This document shows positions 35,589-45,217 of a stretch of 64,000 nt of DNA, piece by piece (the first letter of the stretch is position 1; each line of letters begins with the position of its first letter). The DNA lies in assembly GCF_022809775.1 (NCBI RefSeq), contig NZ_CP094380.1, positions 2,106,001-2,170,000 of the forward strand, in the 5' to 3' direction. Below the pieces are notes generated by a model that saw nothing but the letters and a program-made list of their open reading frames with translations, was not told the origin of the DNA and did not search any database. Origin of the DNA: Pseudodesulfovibrio tunisiensis (lineage in GTDB: Bacteria > Desulfobacterota > Desulfovibrionia > Desulfovibrionales > Desulfovibrionaceae). A program made the position numbers and the translations under genes.

Positions 35589-36981
35589 ATGGCCGCCATG
35601 ACAACATGGAATCCAACTCTGGAGGCTGGGGCCGGACCCAAATTCCGCGCACTGGCCGACGCAATACAACGTGACATATTCGCGGGCAGGCTCAAGCCCG
35701 GCGACAGGTTGCCCACACACCGGGAGCTGGCCGACCAGCTCGGCATCAACGTCAGCACCGTGACCCGGGGCTATGTGGAGGCCGAGCGCCGGGGACTGGT
35801 ATCCGGCACCGTGGGACGAGGCACGTTCGTGGCCTCGGACGCATTGTCCGCCACGTTCATGGTCTCATTCGAGCCGCACACGCCCGGCATGATCGAAATG
35901 GGGCTGATCGAACCGTTCTACAAGCTGGATCCGGACATCTGCGACGGGCTGCGCAAGCTGACCCGCCGCCGCAACCCGGACATGTTCATGCGCTACACCG
36001 ACCCGCGCGGCCTGCCCGAACACACGGGAAGCGGGCGCGAAATGGGTGGCACGCTACGGACTGGACGCATCACCGGACGAGGTGGTTGTCTGCTCCGGGG
36101 CGCAGCATGCCCTGACCTGCTGCCTGACCGGACTGTTCCGGCCCGGAGACCGCATTGCCGCGGATGCGCAGACATATCCGGGCATGAAGACGCTGGCGGC
36201 CATGCTCGGCGTCCGGCTCGTGCCCGTGGCCATGGACAGGCGGGGCATGATCCCCGAGAAACTGGACGCAACCTGCGCAAAGGACAGCATCAAGGGACTG
36301 TATCTCATGCCCGGGGTGCACAATCCCACCACGGCCACCATGGACGCGGAACGCCGCGAGGCCATCGCCGCCGTGGGCCGCAAGCATTCCCTGATCCTGA
36401 TCGAGGACGACGCCTACGACCTGACCGTGCAGAACGCCCTGCCGCCCGTCTCCTCCATGATGCGCGAATCCAGCGTGTACATCGCGGGCCTGTCCAAGTC
36501 CCTTGCCGCCGGACTTCGCGTGGCGTTCATGGCCTCACCAAGACCCTTGCGCCGCAGGCTGGCCCAGTCCGTGCTGAACACGGTCTGGATGACCCCGCCC
36601 CTGAGTGCGGAACTGGCCTGTCAATGGATCAAGGACGGCACCGCCGACCATACCGTGGAGATCAAGCGGGCCGAGGCGCGGCGACGCTTTCTGGCTGCCG
36701 TGGAATATCTGGACGATCTGGTCTTCTACGGCCAGCCCACGAGTTTCTTCATCTGGCTCAGGCTGCCCGAACCGTGGCGTGGCCACACATTCGAGGCTCA
36801 GGCGCGCAAGGCCGGGGTCAACGTGTTCGGCGCGGAAAAATTCACGATCGGCGACAGCCATGTTCCGGCTGCGGCCCGCCTTTCCCTGAGCGGCCCGGCA
36901 GACATCGACGAGCTGCGTCAGGGGCTGGCCGTGATCCGCGACCTGCTCCACCGCCCGGAACTTGCCGAGGAAATTCCATAG
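35589..36981 (+). pseudogene. MocR-type GntR/aminotransferase regulator, broken by a +1 frameshift
   Basis: The first part encodes a GntR winged HTH (about residues 18-82: FRALADAIQRDIFAGRLKPG, then LPTHRELADQLGINVSTVTR) and a linker. The second part is a PLP fold type I domain: VVCSGAQHALTCCLTGLF, VHNPTTATMDAERR, EDDAYDLTV and the PLP-lysine region YIAGLSKSLAAGLRVAF. The parts are in different frames; the change is a net +1 near 36021-36025 (GAACACACGGG). Removing one base restores a continuous MocR of about 460 residues. MocR proteins sense PLP-linked amino compounds. Either a true pseudogene or a sequence error. Confidence 0.88.
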
Positions 36982-37028
36982 GAAATACAGCCCGGGGCAA
37001 AAAAATCCGGTCCAGCGCAACGTTGCGG

Positions 37029-37057
37029 TTGACATTGCCCCGGGTCAAGCTGCATTC
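37029..37057 (+). promoter_or_regulatory. Probable sigma70 promoter of ribB
   Basis: TTGACA at 37029-37034 is a perfect -35. A -10-like CATTCT lies about 18 bases further, and the FMN riboswitch begins shortly after. The -10 is imperfect. Confidence 0.5.
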
Positions 37058-37070
37058 TTTTCCGACACAT

Positions 37071-37212
37071 TCTCAGGGCGGGGTGGAAGTCCCCACCGGC
37101 GGTAACCCGGCATGGCCGGGAAGCCCGCGAGCGCTCTCCCATCGTGGGAAGAGGTCAGCAGACCAGGTGCGAGACCTGGGCCGACGGTAACAGTCCGGAA
37201 GAAAGAGAATGA
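37071..37212 (+). ncRNA. FMN riboswitch (RFN element)
   Basis: The segment shows the conserved RFN core: TCAGGGCGGGGTGGAAGTCC, CACCGGCGGTAA, AGCCCGCGAGCG, GGTCAGCAGACC, and GGCCGACGGTAACAGTCCGG followed by AAGAAAGAGA. These parts form the six-helix FMN aptamer. It lies 113 bases before ribB. The stretch after it (37213-37260) has ATGCGT/ACGCAT-type complementarity that could form the expression platform. Bound FMN should lower ribB expression. Confidence 0.96.
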
Positions 37213-37325
37213 AGCATGCGTTTTTGCACGCATTCCCTGCGTGCGTCTCTTGTGGCGCGAACATCGTGCCGCCGCTGCCCTTCTTACGCCCTGATTCTGG
37301 TACCCTGAACCACTAGGAGACTGCC

Positions 37326-37964
37326 ATGAATCAGCCCCTGCTTGACCGATTCGGAAATCCCAAAACCCGCGTGGAAAAAGCTCTGAAAGCCCTTCGCAAC
37401 GGAAGCGGCGTTCTCGTGACCGACGACGAGGACCGCGAAAACGAGGGCGACCTGATCTTTGCCGCGGAATCCCTGACCGAAGACCAGATGGCCATGCTCA
37501 TCCGCGAATGCAGCGGCATCGTGTGCCTGTGCCTGACCGAGGACAAGGTCTGCGACCTGAACCTGCCCCTGATGGTGGACGACAATACCAGCCAGTACGG
37601 CACGGCATTCACCATCTCCATCGAGGCGGCCAAGGGCGTGACCACCGGAGTCTCGGCCAAGGACCGCGTGACCACGATCCGCACCGCCATTGCGGACGAG
37701 GCCCTGCCCGGCGACCTGAGCCATCCGGGACACGTGTTCCCGCTTCAGGCCCGTTCCGGCGGCGTTCTGGAACGTCAGGGCCACACCGAAGCCACCGTGG
37801 ACCTCATGAAACTGGCCGGGCTCAAGCCCTGCGGCGTGCTCTGCGAGGTGACCAACCCGGACGGCACCATGGCCCGCCTGCCCGAGATCATTGATCTGGC
37901 GGAAAAGAACAATCTCACGGTCTGCACCGTGAACGATCTGGTGGACTACCGCACCAGACAATAG
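37326..37964 (+). CDS. ribB: 3,4-dihydroxy-2-butanone 4-phosphate synthase
   Basis: The 212-residue enzyme makes the four-carbon riboflavin precursor from ribulose 5-phosphate. Motifs are [18 protein letters not shown] (metal and phosphate binding), [24 protein letters not shown] and [28 protein letters not shown]. It is a stand-alone RibB without a GTP cyclohydrolase II domain. The FMN riboswitch upstream makes it the regulated entry of the pathway. AGGAGA precedes the ATG. It is monocistronic, ending at a strong terminator. Confidence 0.96.
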   Translation: MNQPLLDRFGNPKTRVEKALKALRNGSGVLVTDDEDRENEGDLIFAAESLTEDQMAMLIRECSGIVCLCLTEDKVCDLNLPLMVDDNTSQYGTAFTISIEAAKGVTTGVSAKDRVTTIRTAIADEALPGDLSHPGHVFPLQARSGGVLERQGHTEATVDLMKLAGLKPCGVLCEVTNPDGTMARLPEIIDLAEKNNLTVCTVNDLVDYRTRQ

Positions 37965-37989
37965 CTCCTCCTGCCGACGTTCTCCCACA

Positions 37990-38020
37990 ACGGCCCGTTT
38001 TCCGGCGGGCCGTTTTTTTT
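37990..38020 (+). terminator. Terminator after ribB
   Basis: ACGGCCCG pairs with CGGGCCGT around TTTTCCGG, followed by eight T. It also lies at the end of the convergent kinase gene. Confidence 0.93.
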
Positions 38021-38029
38021 CGTCCATTT

Positions 38030-40159
38030 TCACTGGCTGTCCAGAAGGCGGGATATGCTGGAAACGAGGTCGTGCTTGAGGATGGGCTTCATGATGAAAT
38101 CGCCGATGCCCACGTCGCGCAAACGATCATAGGAGACCGCGTCGGAAAAGCCGGTGCAGAGGATGATGGGAATGTCGGGCCGGATGCCAAGCATTTCCCG
38201 GGCCAGTTCCATGCCGGTCATGTTGGGCATGGTCTGATCCGTGATGACCAGATCGAACTCGGCGGCACGAAATCGGAAGGCCTCCAGCGCCTCGATCGAG
38301 GATGTTCTGGTGACCACTTCGAACCCGCAGGATTCCAGCATTTCCCGGCCAATGTCCGTGAGCGGCTTTTCATCGTCCACGAACAGGATGCGTCCCTGCC
38401 GAAACACGAGATCGGGCACGGGTTCGGCCTCGGGCCGGGCCGTTTCCACGGCCTTGGGCAGAAACACGTGAAAGGCCGCCCCCTGCCCCAGCGTGCTTTC
38501 CACCTCGATGTGCCCGTCGTGCCGCTTGACGATGCCGTGGACCATGGACAGCCCCATGCCCGTGCCCTCGCCCTGCTTCTTGGTGGTGAAGAACGGGTCG
38601 AAAATGCGCTCCAGCACGCCCGGCTCAATGCCCGGGCCCGTGTCCGAAACCGAGAGCCGCACGAACCGTTCGGGTCGGCCCATGTTCGCGGGCGGGGTCA
38701 CGGGATCGTTTTCCGAGGCCTCGGTCAGCTCCACGGCAAGCACGCCGCCGTGTTCCTGCATGGCGTGGGACGCGTTGCCGCACAGGTTGAGCATGATCTG
38801 ATGCATCTGGGTGGGATCGGCCAGCACCGAATCCTGATCCGTGCGGATATGCGTCACGATCTCGACATTGGCCGGAATGCTCGACCGGAGAAGCTTGAGC
38901 GCCTCCTTCATGAGCGGGACCAGATTCAGGGGATGCCGCTCCTGCGGTCCCTGTCGGCTGAAATTCAGTATCTGATTCACCAGATCGCGGGCGCGACGAC
39001 CGGCCCGGGAAATCTCCCGAACGCGGCGCTCAAGCCCGGGATTGTCCCCGGCACCGGATTCGATGATCTCGGCATACCCCATGATCACGCCGAGGATATT
39101 GTTGAAATCGTGCGCAATTCCTCCGGCAAGAGTACCGAGCGCCTCCATCTTCTGGGCCAGCCGGAGCTGCTCCTCCAGCCGTCTGCGTCCGGTCACGTCG
39201 AAGAAATAGCCGCGAATTTCCGCCAGTTCACCTCGGACGCGGGCCACCACGTCGAAATTCACCAGCAGCAGCTTGCGCTCGCCGCCTCGGCGAAATTCCA
39301 TCTCGTAGTTCGCCGGACGTGAAGATCGGGCCAGCAGATCAGGCAGGGGCTCGACTGCACCCATGTCCCGCCAAAGGTCGAATATGTCCGTTCCCTGCGC
39401 ATCCCGGGGCGAATCAAAGCCGAACATCATGGCAAACGCCGTATTGCAGTCCATGATGAGCCCATCCGACTCGGCCACGAAATTTCCGGTGATATCCTTT
39501 TCGAAAAGCAGCCGATACCGCTGCTCGCTGGCCTTGAGTTCCTTGAGCACGGCTGCACGCTTGGCAATGTCCCGCAGCAGGCGACGGTTCGCGGCATTGA
39601 GTTCCGCGGTCCGGGCCTCGACCTTCTGGGCCAGAGTGGCGTTCAGCTCCGCGAGCCGCTGACCCGCCTGCCACTTGGAGCAGAGGGAAATCGCGATCTG
39701 CTTCAGCTCCTGCGACCGAAACGGCTTTTGCAGATACAGCAGCCGATCCGGCGGACCGACCCGGCGATTCAGTTCGGACAGGGACACGTCCGGAGCCGAG
39801 GACAGAAGCACGATCTCCATGTCCGAATCCATCTCCCGCAGCCGCTCGGCCACTTCCACTCCGGAATCCCGGCCCGGCAGACGCATCTCCACGAATGCGA
39901 CGGCAAAGGGCGTCTCCCGAGTGCGCTCCATGGCGGCGAACGCCTCTTTCCCGCCTCGGCAGCGCACCACCTCGAATTCGGGTCTGTCCGCTTCGACATC
40001 GGCCTTTGCTGCAACAGGCAGGGCATCTTCCAGAAACAGGGCTTCCAGCGCGGCAGGCTCTTCCCCCTCGAAACAGAGCACGTCCCGATACAGGGTAAGC
40101 ATTTCCTCGTCCGGGTCCACGGCGAGTATGCGAAAGGGGCTCGAAGTGTCAGGTGTCAC
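38030..40159 (-). CDS. PAS hybrid sensor histidine kinase with two receiver domains
   Basis: The 709-residue protein reads: an N-terminal receiver-like domain (about 8-170), a coiled coil, a PAS domain (about 215-330), HisKA with the phosphoacceptor His in LAGGIAHDFNNILGVI, HATPase_c (NLCGNASHAM, DTGPGIEPGVLERIFDPFFTTK, GTGMGLSMVHGI) and a C-terminal receiver with phospho-Asp in DLVITDQTMPNMTGMEL. In the N-terminal receiver the phosphoacceptor position reads FVEMRLPG, Glu in place of Asp, so it is probably locked. No membrane segment is seen; it is a cytosolic sensor. GTG 40159 is chosen (GGGAGAG upstream); longer starts overlap the next gene. Confidence 0.88.
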   Translation of the reverse strand: MTPDTSSPFRILAVDPDEEMLTLYRDVLCFEGEEPAALEALFLEDALPVAAKADVEADRPEFEVVRCRGGKEAFAAMERTRETPFAVAFVEMRLPGRDSGVEVAERLREMDSDMEIVLLSSAPDVSLSELNRRVGPPDRLLYLQKPFRSQELKQIAISLCSKWQAGQRLAELNATLAQKVEARTAELNAANRRLLRDIAKRAAVLKELKASEQRYRLLFEKDITGNFVAESDGLIMDCNTAFAMMFGFDSPRDAQGTDIFDLWRDMGAVEPLPDLLARSSRPANYEMEFRRGGERKLLLVNFDVVARVRGELAEIRGYFFDVTGRRRLEEQLRLAQKMEALGTLAGGIAHDFNNILGVIMGYAEIIESGAGDNPGLERRVREISRAGRRARDLVNQILNFSRQGPQERHPLNLVPLMKEALKLLRSSIPANVEIVTHIRTDQDSVLADPTQMHQIMLNLCGNASHAMQEHGGVLAVELTEASENDPVTPPANMGRPERFVRLSVSDTGPGIEPGVLERIFDPFFTTKKQGEGTGMGLSMVHGIVKRHDGHIEVESTLGQGAAFHVFLPKAVETARPEAEPVPDLVFRQGRILFVDDEKPLTDIGREMLESCGFEVVTRTSSIEALEAFRFRAAEFDLVITDQTMPNMTGMELAREMLGIRPDIPIILCTGFSDAVSYDRLRDVGIGDFIMKPILKHDLVSSISRLLDSQ

Positions 40160-40337
40160 CGAATTCTCTCCCTGCGGCTGTCGAAACCGCCCATGGATGG
40201 GCATGTTCCATGATACATAGGGAAAAGCGTGTGAAAAGAAAAGCCCGTCTCCGCATGCTGAAGAGCCGCCCGCCCCGGACGAATCCGAAGCGGGCGGCAA
40301 TGCGGGGGAACGGCCATGTCGAAAACTCACGCCGCCG

Positions 40338-41681
40338 TCACAATGCCTCGCCGGGATGCGCAGGACGTTCCAGCGGATAGGCAGGTGCACGCTCCAGCTT
40401 CAGGTCGGCCAGCACACCGGGCCGGGCCTCGACAGCCTCGGCAGCCGAGGCGTATCGACCCACCATCACGCGGTACCACACGCCCTTTTCACCCAGCTCG
40501 ACCTGATTGATCCACGTGGAATACCCCTGCTTCCGCAACTGCTCGCAATGGGCAAACGCCCATTCATGATCACGCCAGGAACTCACGTGCAGGCCGTAGC
40601 GGCCTTTTATGGATTCCCCGTCCGCCTGCTTCAGGGCAACCTGATGCACGGCCTTCCCGGTTGGCGCGTCCGCAGCCGCAGGGGATGCGGACGCGCCCGG
40701 GTTCTGCTCCACCTTGGGGAAAGGCTTGCGGAGCAGATGGTTCGGGGTGGAACCTTTCGAGATATCGGTCTTCACGGATTCGGCCGGAACGAACCGCGCG
40801 GCCAGACGGGCGCGCTTCAGGTTGTCCGCGGCCTTGACATAGTAGGCAGGCGACAGCTCCACGGCCCGCTCGAAATACGGCACGGCCTCGGCAGGCCGAC
40901 CGTCCGTGAGCAGCACGTAGCCGAGATTGTTGTTGGCCCGGGCTTCGCCGCCCGCATACTTGAATGATTCCAGAGCCTGATCCAGCCGCCCGAGACGGGC
41001 CAGAGCCAAACCGAGATTGTTGTAGGTGCGGGCATTCAGCCCGCCCCCGGCCAGAGCGCTGCGAAATTCGTCCACGGCCCTGTCGTACTGGGCAAGGGCC
41101 AGATGAACCACGCCGAGATTGTTGTGGATCTCGCTCTTGTCATGTCCCTGATGCAGATCAAGAGCGCTGCGAAACCGCTTTTCCGCCTCGACATAGTTTC
41201 CGGCCCGGTCGCTCAGGATGCCCAGATAGTTGTGCGCCTTCCAGAGCATGGGATTCAGCTCCACGGCCCGGTTCAGATGTTCCCGCGCCTCGCGGTAGAG
41301 CCCGGCCCGGAAATACACGGTCCCGGCCTCCTGATGCGCAAGGGAATTGTCCGGTTCCATCTCAAGGACCTTGAGAAATTCGGCAAGTCCCTGCTCGTCC
41401 AATCCCTTTTCCACCAGCAGGGTCCCCTTGCGAACGCGGACCGCACTGTTTTCCGGATCAAGCTCCAACGCCTTGTTGTAATGCACGAACGCCAGCTCGG
41501 GCTTGCCCGAACGCAGCAGGTTGTCGGCCATCTGCGCATACTGGTCCGCGCTCATGGCAACGGATTCCTGCTTGCCGTACGCGAAGTCCTCAAAGGATTC
41601 GGTCTTCCTCCCCTTGCCCGCGCATCCGCCGAGCAGCAGAAGCAGGGCCAGAACGGCTATGGAAATTCGAGTGGTCTTCAT
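40338..41681 (-). CDS. TPR lipoprotein with C-terminal SPOR domain (Tad locus)
   Basis: The 447-residue protein has a lipoprotein signal (ISIAVLALLLLLGGCAGKG), then about seven TPR repeats (residues 45-300; e.g. AFVHYNKALELDPENSAVRV, AREHLNRAVELNPMLWKAHN), a linker and a SPOR-like domain (about 365-440: YGLHVSSWRDHEWAFAHCEQ, GVWYRVMVGRYASAAEA). It resembles TadD, the TPR lipoprotein of Tad pilus machines, with an added peptidoglycan-binding SPOR module. It ends the leftward Tad operon. GGGAGGG precedes the ATG. Confidence 0.88.
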   Translation of the reverse strand: MKTTRISIAVLALLLLLGGCAGKGRKTESFEDFAYGKQESVAMSADQYAQMADNLLRSGKPELAFVHYNKALELDPENSAVRVRKGTLLVEKGLDEQGLAEFLKVLEMEPDNSLAHQEAGTVYFRAGLYREAREHLNRAVELNPMLWKAHNYLGILSDRAGNYVEAEKRFRSALDLHQGHDKSEIHNNLGVVHLALAQYDRAVDEFRSALAGGGLNARTYNNLGLALARLGRLDQALESFKYAGGEARANNNLGYVLLTDGRPAEAVPYFERAVELSPAYYVKAADNLKRARLAARFVPAESVKTDISKGSTPNHLLRKPFPKVEQNPGASASPAAADAPTGKAVHQVALKQADGESIKGRYGLHVSSWRDHEWAFAHCEQLRKQGYSTWINQVELGEKGVWYRVMVGRYASAAEAVEARPGVLADLKLERAPAYPLERPAHPGEAL

Positions 41682-41705
41682 GGCGCATCCCTCCCAGGCG
41701 TGAGC

Positions 41706-42662
41706 CTACTTGTTGATCTTGGCAAAAATGTCCACGAACAGAATCCCTGCCGGGCCCATGATGGCGATGAACAGGGCGGGCAGAATGAACCCGATGAGCG
41801 GCAGCAGCAGGAGCACAGGCAGCTTGGCTGCCTTTTCCTCGGCCCGCTGGGACCGCTTGGTGCGCATGGAATCGGAATATACGCGCAGGGTCCGGCCCAC
41901 GCTGATGCCGAACATGTCGGCCTGCACCAGCAGGGACGTGAGATTGTTCAGATCCTCCAGCCCGACGCGGTCGGCAAGGGCGCGGAGCGCATCGGCCCGG
42001 GCCTTGCCCGCCCGCAGTTCCAGGGTCAGGAGCTTGAGTTCCCCGCTGATCACGGGCGCGGAAATGCGCAGTTCGTCGCAAACCCGGTCAATGGCCTGAT
42101 CCAGTCCCATGCCGGATTCCACGCACACCACGAGCAGATCCAGCGCATCGGGCAGTTCATCGGACGCGGTCAGCTTGCGTCGGGACACCATCCAGCGCAG
42201 CCACAGGACCGGGCCGTACACGCCCAGCGTGGCCATGAGCACGGTCAGAAACACGGTGAGCGAAAGGGAAAGATCACTGAACAGCAGGGAGCGGAGCAGC
42301 AGGAACAGCCCGGCCAGTCCGATGGCGAGACAGCCCTTGGCCCCCTGATACACGCGCGGCGCGTCCGGGCTGCGGAATCCGGCCTGAACCAGAGCCGTGC
42401 GAGTGCGCGACACCTCGGCCTCATCCGTGGGCTGGACCCGGGACCCGACCCGCACGAACACGCGGGCAAGGGCGCGCCACAGGGACATGAACGGCATGGC
42501 AAGGGCGCGGCCCGCACCGGACGGAGTCCCGGTCACGCGCTCCCGAAGCCGGGCCGAAGCCGAGGCATTGCCCAGCCAGGCCATGACGCCGTATCCGAGG
42601 AGCAGCACAGACACGAAGGCCATGCCTGCGGCGACCATGGGAATGAGCAGTGTCTGGTTCAT
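41706..42662 (-). CDS. tadC: Tad pilus platform protein TadC
   Basis: The 318-residue membrane protein has the GspF/TadC fold: an N-terminal hydrophobic helix (LLIPMVAAGMAFVSVLLLGY), a cytoplasmic T2SS-F domain (DALDLLVVCVESGMGLDQAIDRV, LTSLLVQADMFGISVGRTLRVYSDSMR) and C-terminal membrane helices (LPVLLLLPLIGFILPALFIA). With TadB it forms the inner-membrane platform on which the TadA ATPase works. ATG 42662 has GGAGG five bases upstream; an ATG twelve bases earlier lacks this spacing. The palindromic element separates it from tadB. Confidence 0.93.
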   Translation of the reverse strand: MNQTLLIPMVAAGMAFVSVLLLGYGVMAWLGNASASARLRERVTGTPSGAGRALAMPFMSLWRALARVFVRVGSRVQPTDEAEVSRTRTALVQAGFRSPDAPRVYQGAKGCLAIGLAGLFLLLRSLLFSDLSLSLTVFLTVLMATLGVYGPVLWLRWMVSRRKLTASDELPDALDLLVVCVESGMGLDQAIDRVCDELRISAPVISGELKLLTLELRAGKARADALRALADRVGLEDLNNLTSLLVQADMFGISVGRTLRVYSDSMRTKRSQRAEEKAAKLPVLLLLPLIGFILPALFIAIMGPAGILFVDIFAKINK

Positions 42663-42697
42663 GCCGTCCTCCAATGCGGGTTCAAAGTCTTCCCTGC

Positions 42698-42820
42698 AAA
42701 CTGATCAGAAATGGTGAGATGCAAGGCGCGAAAAAAATTCAAGGCCGACGCGCATGACGCAATGCGCGAAAGGTTGGATTTTTTGCAGCAACGCAGCAGA
42801 TCGCCGTTTTTCATCAGTTT
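42698..42820. repeat. Long palindromic dispersed element, copy 2
   Basis: Ends AAACTGATCAGAAA and TTTTTCATCAGTTT are inverted repeats; the centre CGCGCAT-GACGCA-ATGCGCG is a hairpin. It shares GATGCAAGGCGC, GGCCGACGCG and the A/T-rich arms with copy 1 at 16626-16748. It is inserted between tadB and tadC within the operon. Confidence 0.8.
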
Positions 42821-42821
42821 C

Positions 42822-43790
42822 CTACACCTTGATTCTGACCATGCGACGAATCACCCAGATGCCCACGCACATGGACCAGAACGCGCCCCATGCCATGGAA
42901 CGACCCAGATCTGTGGTCCAGAGCAGGCTGATGTATCCGGGGTTGATGAGATACAGCAGGCCCGTGATGCCAAAGGGCATGGCCGACAGGATCAGGGCGG
43001 ACAGACGGCCCTCGGCGGACAGCACCTTGACCTTGCCGAACAGGGCGAACCGTTCGCGCACCAGCCGGGCGATGTTGCCCACGATCTCGGCCAGATTGCC
43101 GCCGCTCTCGCGCTGGATGTTCACGGACACCACAAAGAACTTGAGGTCCGGACAATCCACGCGATCCAGCAGGTTCTGAAGGGCGCGGTCCGGGTCCAGT
43201 CCGAAATTGATCTCGTCCAGAGTCTGGCCGAACTCCCCGGCAATGGGATCGTCGAATTCGTCGGCAACCATGCGCACGGCCCCGCCAAAGGTGTGTCCGG
43301 CCTTGAGCGCGCGGGCCATGAGGTCCAGCGCCTCGGGAAGCTGCCGGGCAAAATGGAGCATGCGCCTGTCCCGCTTGCGCTGGAGATACCAGATGGGTGC
43401 CCGGGCCAGCAGAAAGGTCAGGATGATCAGACCGAACAGTTTGCCGATCACGACCAGTCCGACATAGACGCCGATCATGCCGAGCAGGGCGCAGGCCAGC
43501 AGATACGCGCCGGCCGACCCCTTGGCCCGGGACTGGCGGATCAGCCTTTCCACGTGCGCGGCCCAGCGCATGCGCTCCAGAAAACGGTTGAACCACGGCA
43601 CGTCGCTCAATGCGGAATGGCGCAGCAGCACGTCCGGTCCCGGCGCGTCCACGGATTCCATGGCCAGCGTCCTGAGCCGGGCGCGGACCTTTTCGCCGCG
43701 TTCCTCCCTGCCCGAGCGCATGAGCGCGGAAACGCCCACGGCAAGCAGAAAGACCACGAATCCGATGACGGCTGCCGCGATCCAGTACAT
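42822..43790 (-). CDS. tadB: Tad pilus platform protein TadB
   Basis: The 322-residue membrane protein starts with a membrane helix (IAAAVIGFVVFLLAVGVSAL), has mid-protein helices (YLLACALLGMIGVYVGLVVI), the T2SS-F domain (LPEALDLMARALKAGHTFGG, VVSVNIQRESGGNLAEIVGN) and two C-terminal helices. This is the TadB partner of TadC. It directly follows tadA, two bases after its stop, in the expected tadZABC order. Confidence 0.94.
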   Translation of the reverse strand: MYWIAAAVIGFVVFLLAVGVSALMRSGREERGEKVRARLRTLAMESVDAPGPDVLLRHSALSDVPWFNRFLERMRWAAHVERLIRQSRAKGSAGAYLLACALLGMIGVYVGLVVIGKLFGLIILTFLLARAPIWYLQRKRDRRMLHFARQLPEALDLMARALKAGHTFGGAVRMVADEFDDPIAGEFGQTLDEINFGLDPDRALQNLLDRVDCPDLKFFVVSVNIQRESGGNLAEIVGNIARLVRERFALFGKVKVLSAEGRLSALILSAMPFGITGLLYLINPGYISLLWTTDLGRSMAWGAFWSMCVGIWVIRRMVRIKV

Positions 43791-43792
43791 GC

Positions 43793-45217
43793 CTACCTCC
43801 CCGCCCCGGCCGGGGGCTGCGTGTGAAACATGTCCGCTGGCAGGGAACGCCCCATGCGCTCCAGCTTCTGCGCAAAGCGCGGCCGCACGCCCCGGGCCGT
43901 GAAAAAGCCCTGCACCTTGCCGTCCGGAGTGACTCCGGTCTGCTCGTAGGCGAAAATTTCCTGCATGGTAATCACGTCGCCTTCCATGCCTGCCACTTCC
44001 TGAATGCTGATCACCTTTCTGGTCCCGTCCACCAGACGGGTTGCCTGAATGATCACGTCCACGGCCGAGGCGATGTACCGCTTCATGGACTGGTTGCCGA
44101 GATTCAGCCCGGCCATGGACACCATGGTTTCCAGCCGCATGAGCGCGTCGCGCGGGGTATTGGCATGTACCGTGGTCAGGGAACCGTCGTGGCCCGTGTT
44201 CATGGCCTGAAGCATGTCCAGCGCCTCGGAGCTGCGGACCTCGCCCACGATGATGCGGTCCGGCCGCATGCGCAGGCAGTTCTTGACCAGTTCGCGCTGG
44301 GTGATCTCGCCCTCGCCCTCGATGTTGGCGGGCCGGGTCTCCAGCCGCACCACATGATCCTGCTTGAGCTGCAATTCCGCCGCATCCTCGATGGTCACGA
44401 TGCGCTCGTCCTCGGGAATGAACCGGGACAGGCAGTTCAGCAGCGTGGTCTTGCCCGAACCGGTGCCGCCGGAAATGAGCACGTTGAGCCGCGCCTTGAC
44501 AATGCCGTCCAGCACCAGCGCCATGTCCTCGGTCAGGGAGTTGAATCCGATCAGGTCGGCCACTTCCAGCGGGTCCTTGGAAAACTTGCGGATGGACAGG
44601 GACGGCCCGTCAATGGCCAGCGGCGGAATCACCGCGTTCACGCGCGAGCCATCCAGCAGTCGCGCGTCCACCAGCGGCTGGGATTCATCGATGCGGCGGC
44701 CCACCCGGGACACGATGCGGTCGATGATCTTGCGCAGATGGTCGTCGTCCTTGAACCGGGACGGGGTCAGCACCAGCTTGCCGGAACGCTCCACGTAGAT
44801 GCGGGAATACCCGTTGACCAGAATGTCGTTCACGGTCGGGTCCTTGATGTACGGCTCGATGGGACCGAGACCGATGACCTCGTCCTGAATCTCGGAGAGC
44901 ATGCGCTTGCGTTCGGCCAGATTCAGGGGCGCATTCTGGAATTCCTCCCACAGCAGCCCTTCGGCCACCTTGGCGATTTCCGCGCGCATCTCGGTCTCGG
45001 CCAGCGAGTCCAGCAGGGCCAGGTCCAGCATGTCGATGAGCCTGTCGTGCACCCGGGTCTTGATCTCGAAGAAATGTTCGGACTGGTCGGCCTTGGCCGA
45101 GCCCTGCCCGGTCCCCTGCCGACCTGATGGCCTGTTGCCGGGTCTGGTCGACGCCTTTTCCGGCTTTGCGGGCCGGGACGCCTGCCTGCCGCGATTGAGT
45201 CGTTCAGCAAGATTCAT
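43793..45217 (-). CDS. tadA: Tad secretion ATPase TadA/CpaF
   Basis: The 474-residue cytoplasmic ATPase drives Flp pilus assembly. Markers are the Walker [21 protein letters not shown] (near residues 247-265), an Asp box [16 protein letters not shown], the His box [20 protein letters not shown] and the N-terminal CpaF domain ([18 protein letters not shown]). A basic, disordered N-terminus (residues 1-45) is present as in many CpaF proteins. It overlaps the end of tadZ by four bases, showing coupled translation. Confidence 0.96.
   Translation of the reverse strand: MNLAERLNRGRQASRPAKPEKASTRPGNRPSGRQGTGQGSAKADQSEHFFEIKTRVHDRLIDMLDLALLDSLAETEMRAEIAKVAEGLLWEEFQNAPLNLAERKRMLSEIQDEVIGLGPIEPYIKDPTVNDILVNGYSRIYVERSGKLVLTPSRFKDDDHLRKIIDRIVSRVGRRIDESQPLVDARLLDGSRVNAVIPPLAIDGPSLSIRKFSKDPLEVADLIGFNSLTEDMALVLDGIVKARLNVLISGGTGSGKTTLLNCLSRFIPEDERIVTIEDAAELQLKQDHVVRLETRPANIEGEGEITQRELVKNCLRMRPDRIIVGEVRSSEALDMLQAMNTGHDGSLTTVHANTPRDALMRLETMVSMAGLNLGNQSMKRYIASAVDVIIQATRLVDGTRKVISIQEVAGMEGDVITMQEIFAYEQTGVTPDGKVQGFFTARGVRPRFAQKLERMGRSLPADMFHTQPPAGAGR

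Noticed and set aside
35589..36046. Programmed frameshift to make the MocR protein
   Set aside because: No slippery heptamer or downstream pseudoknot is visible at the break; a base error or mutation is simpler.
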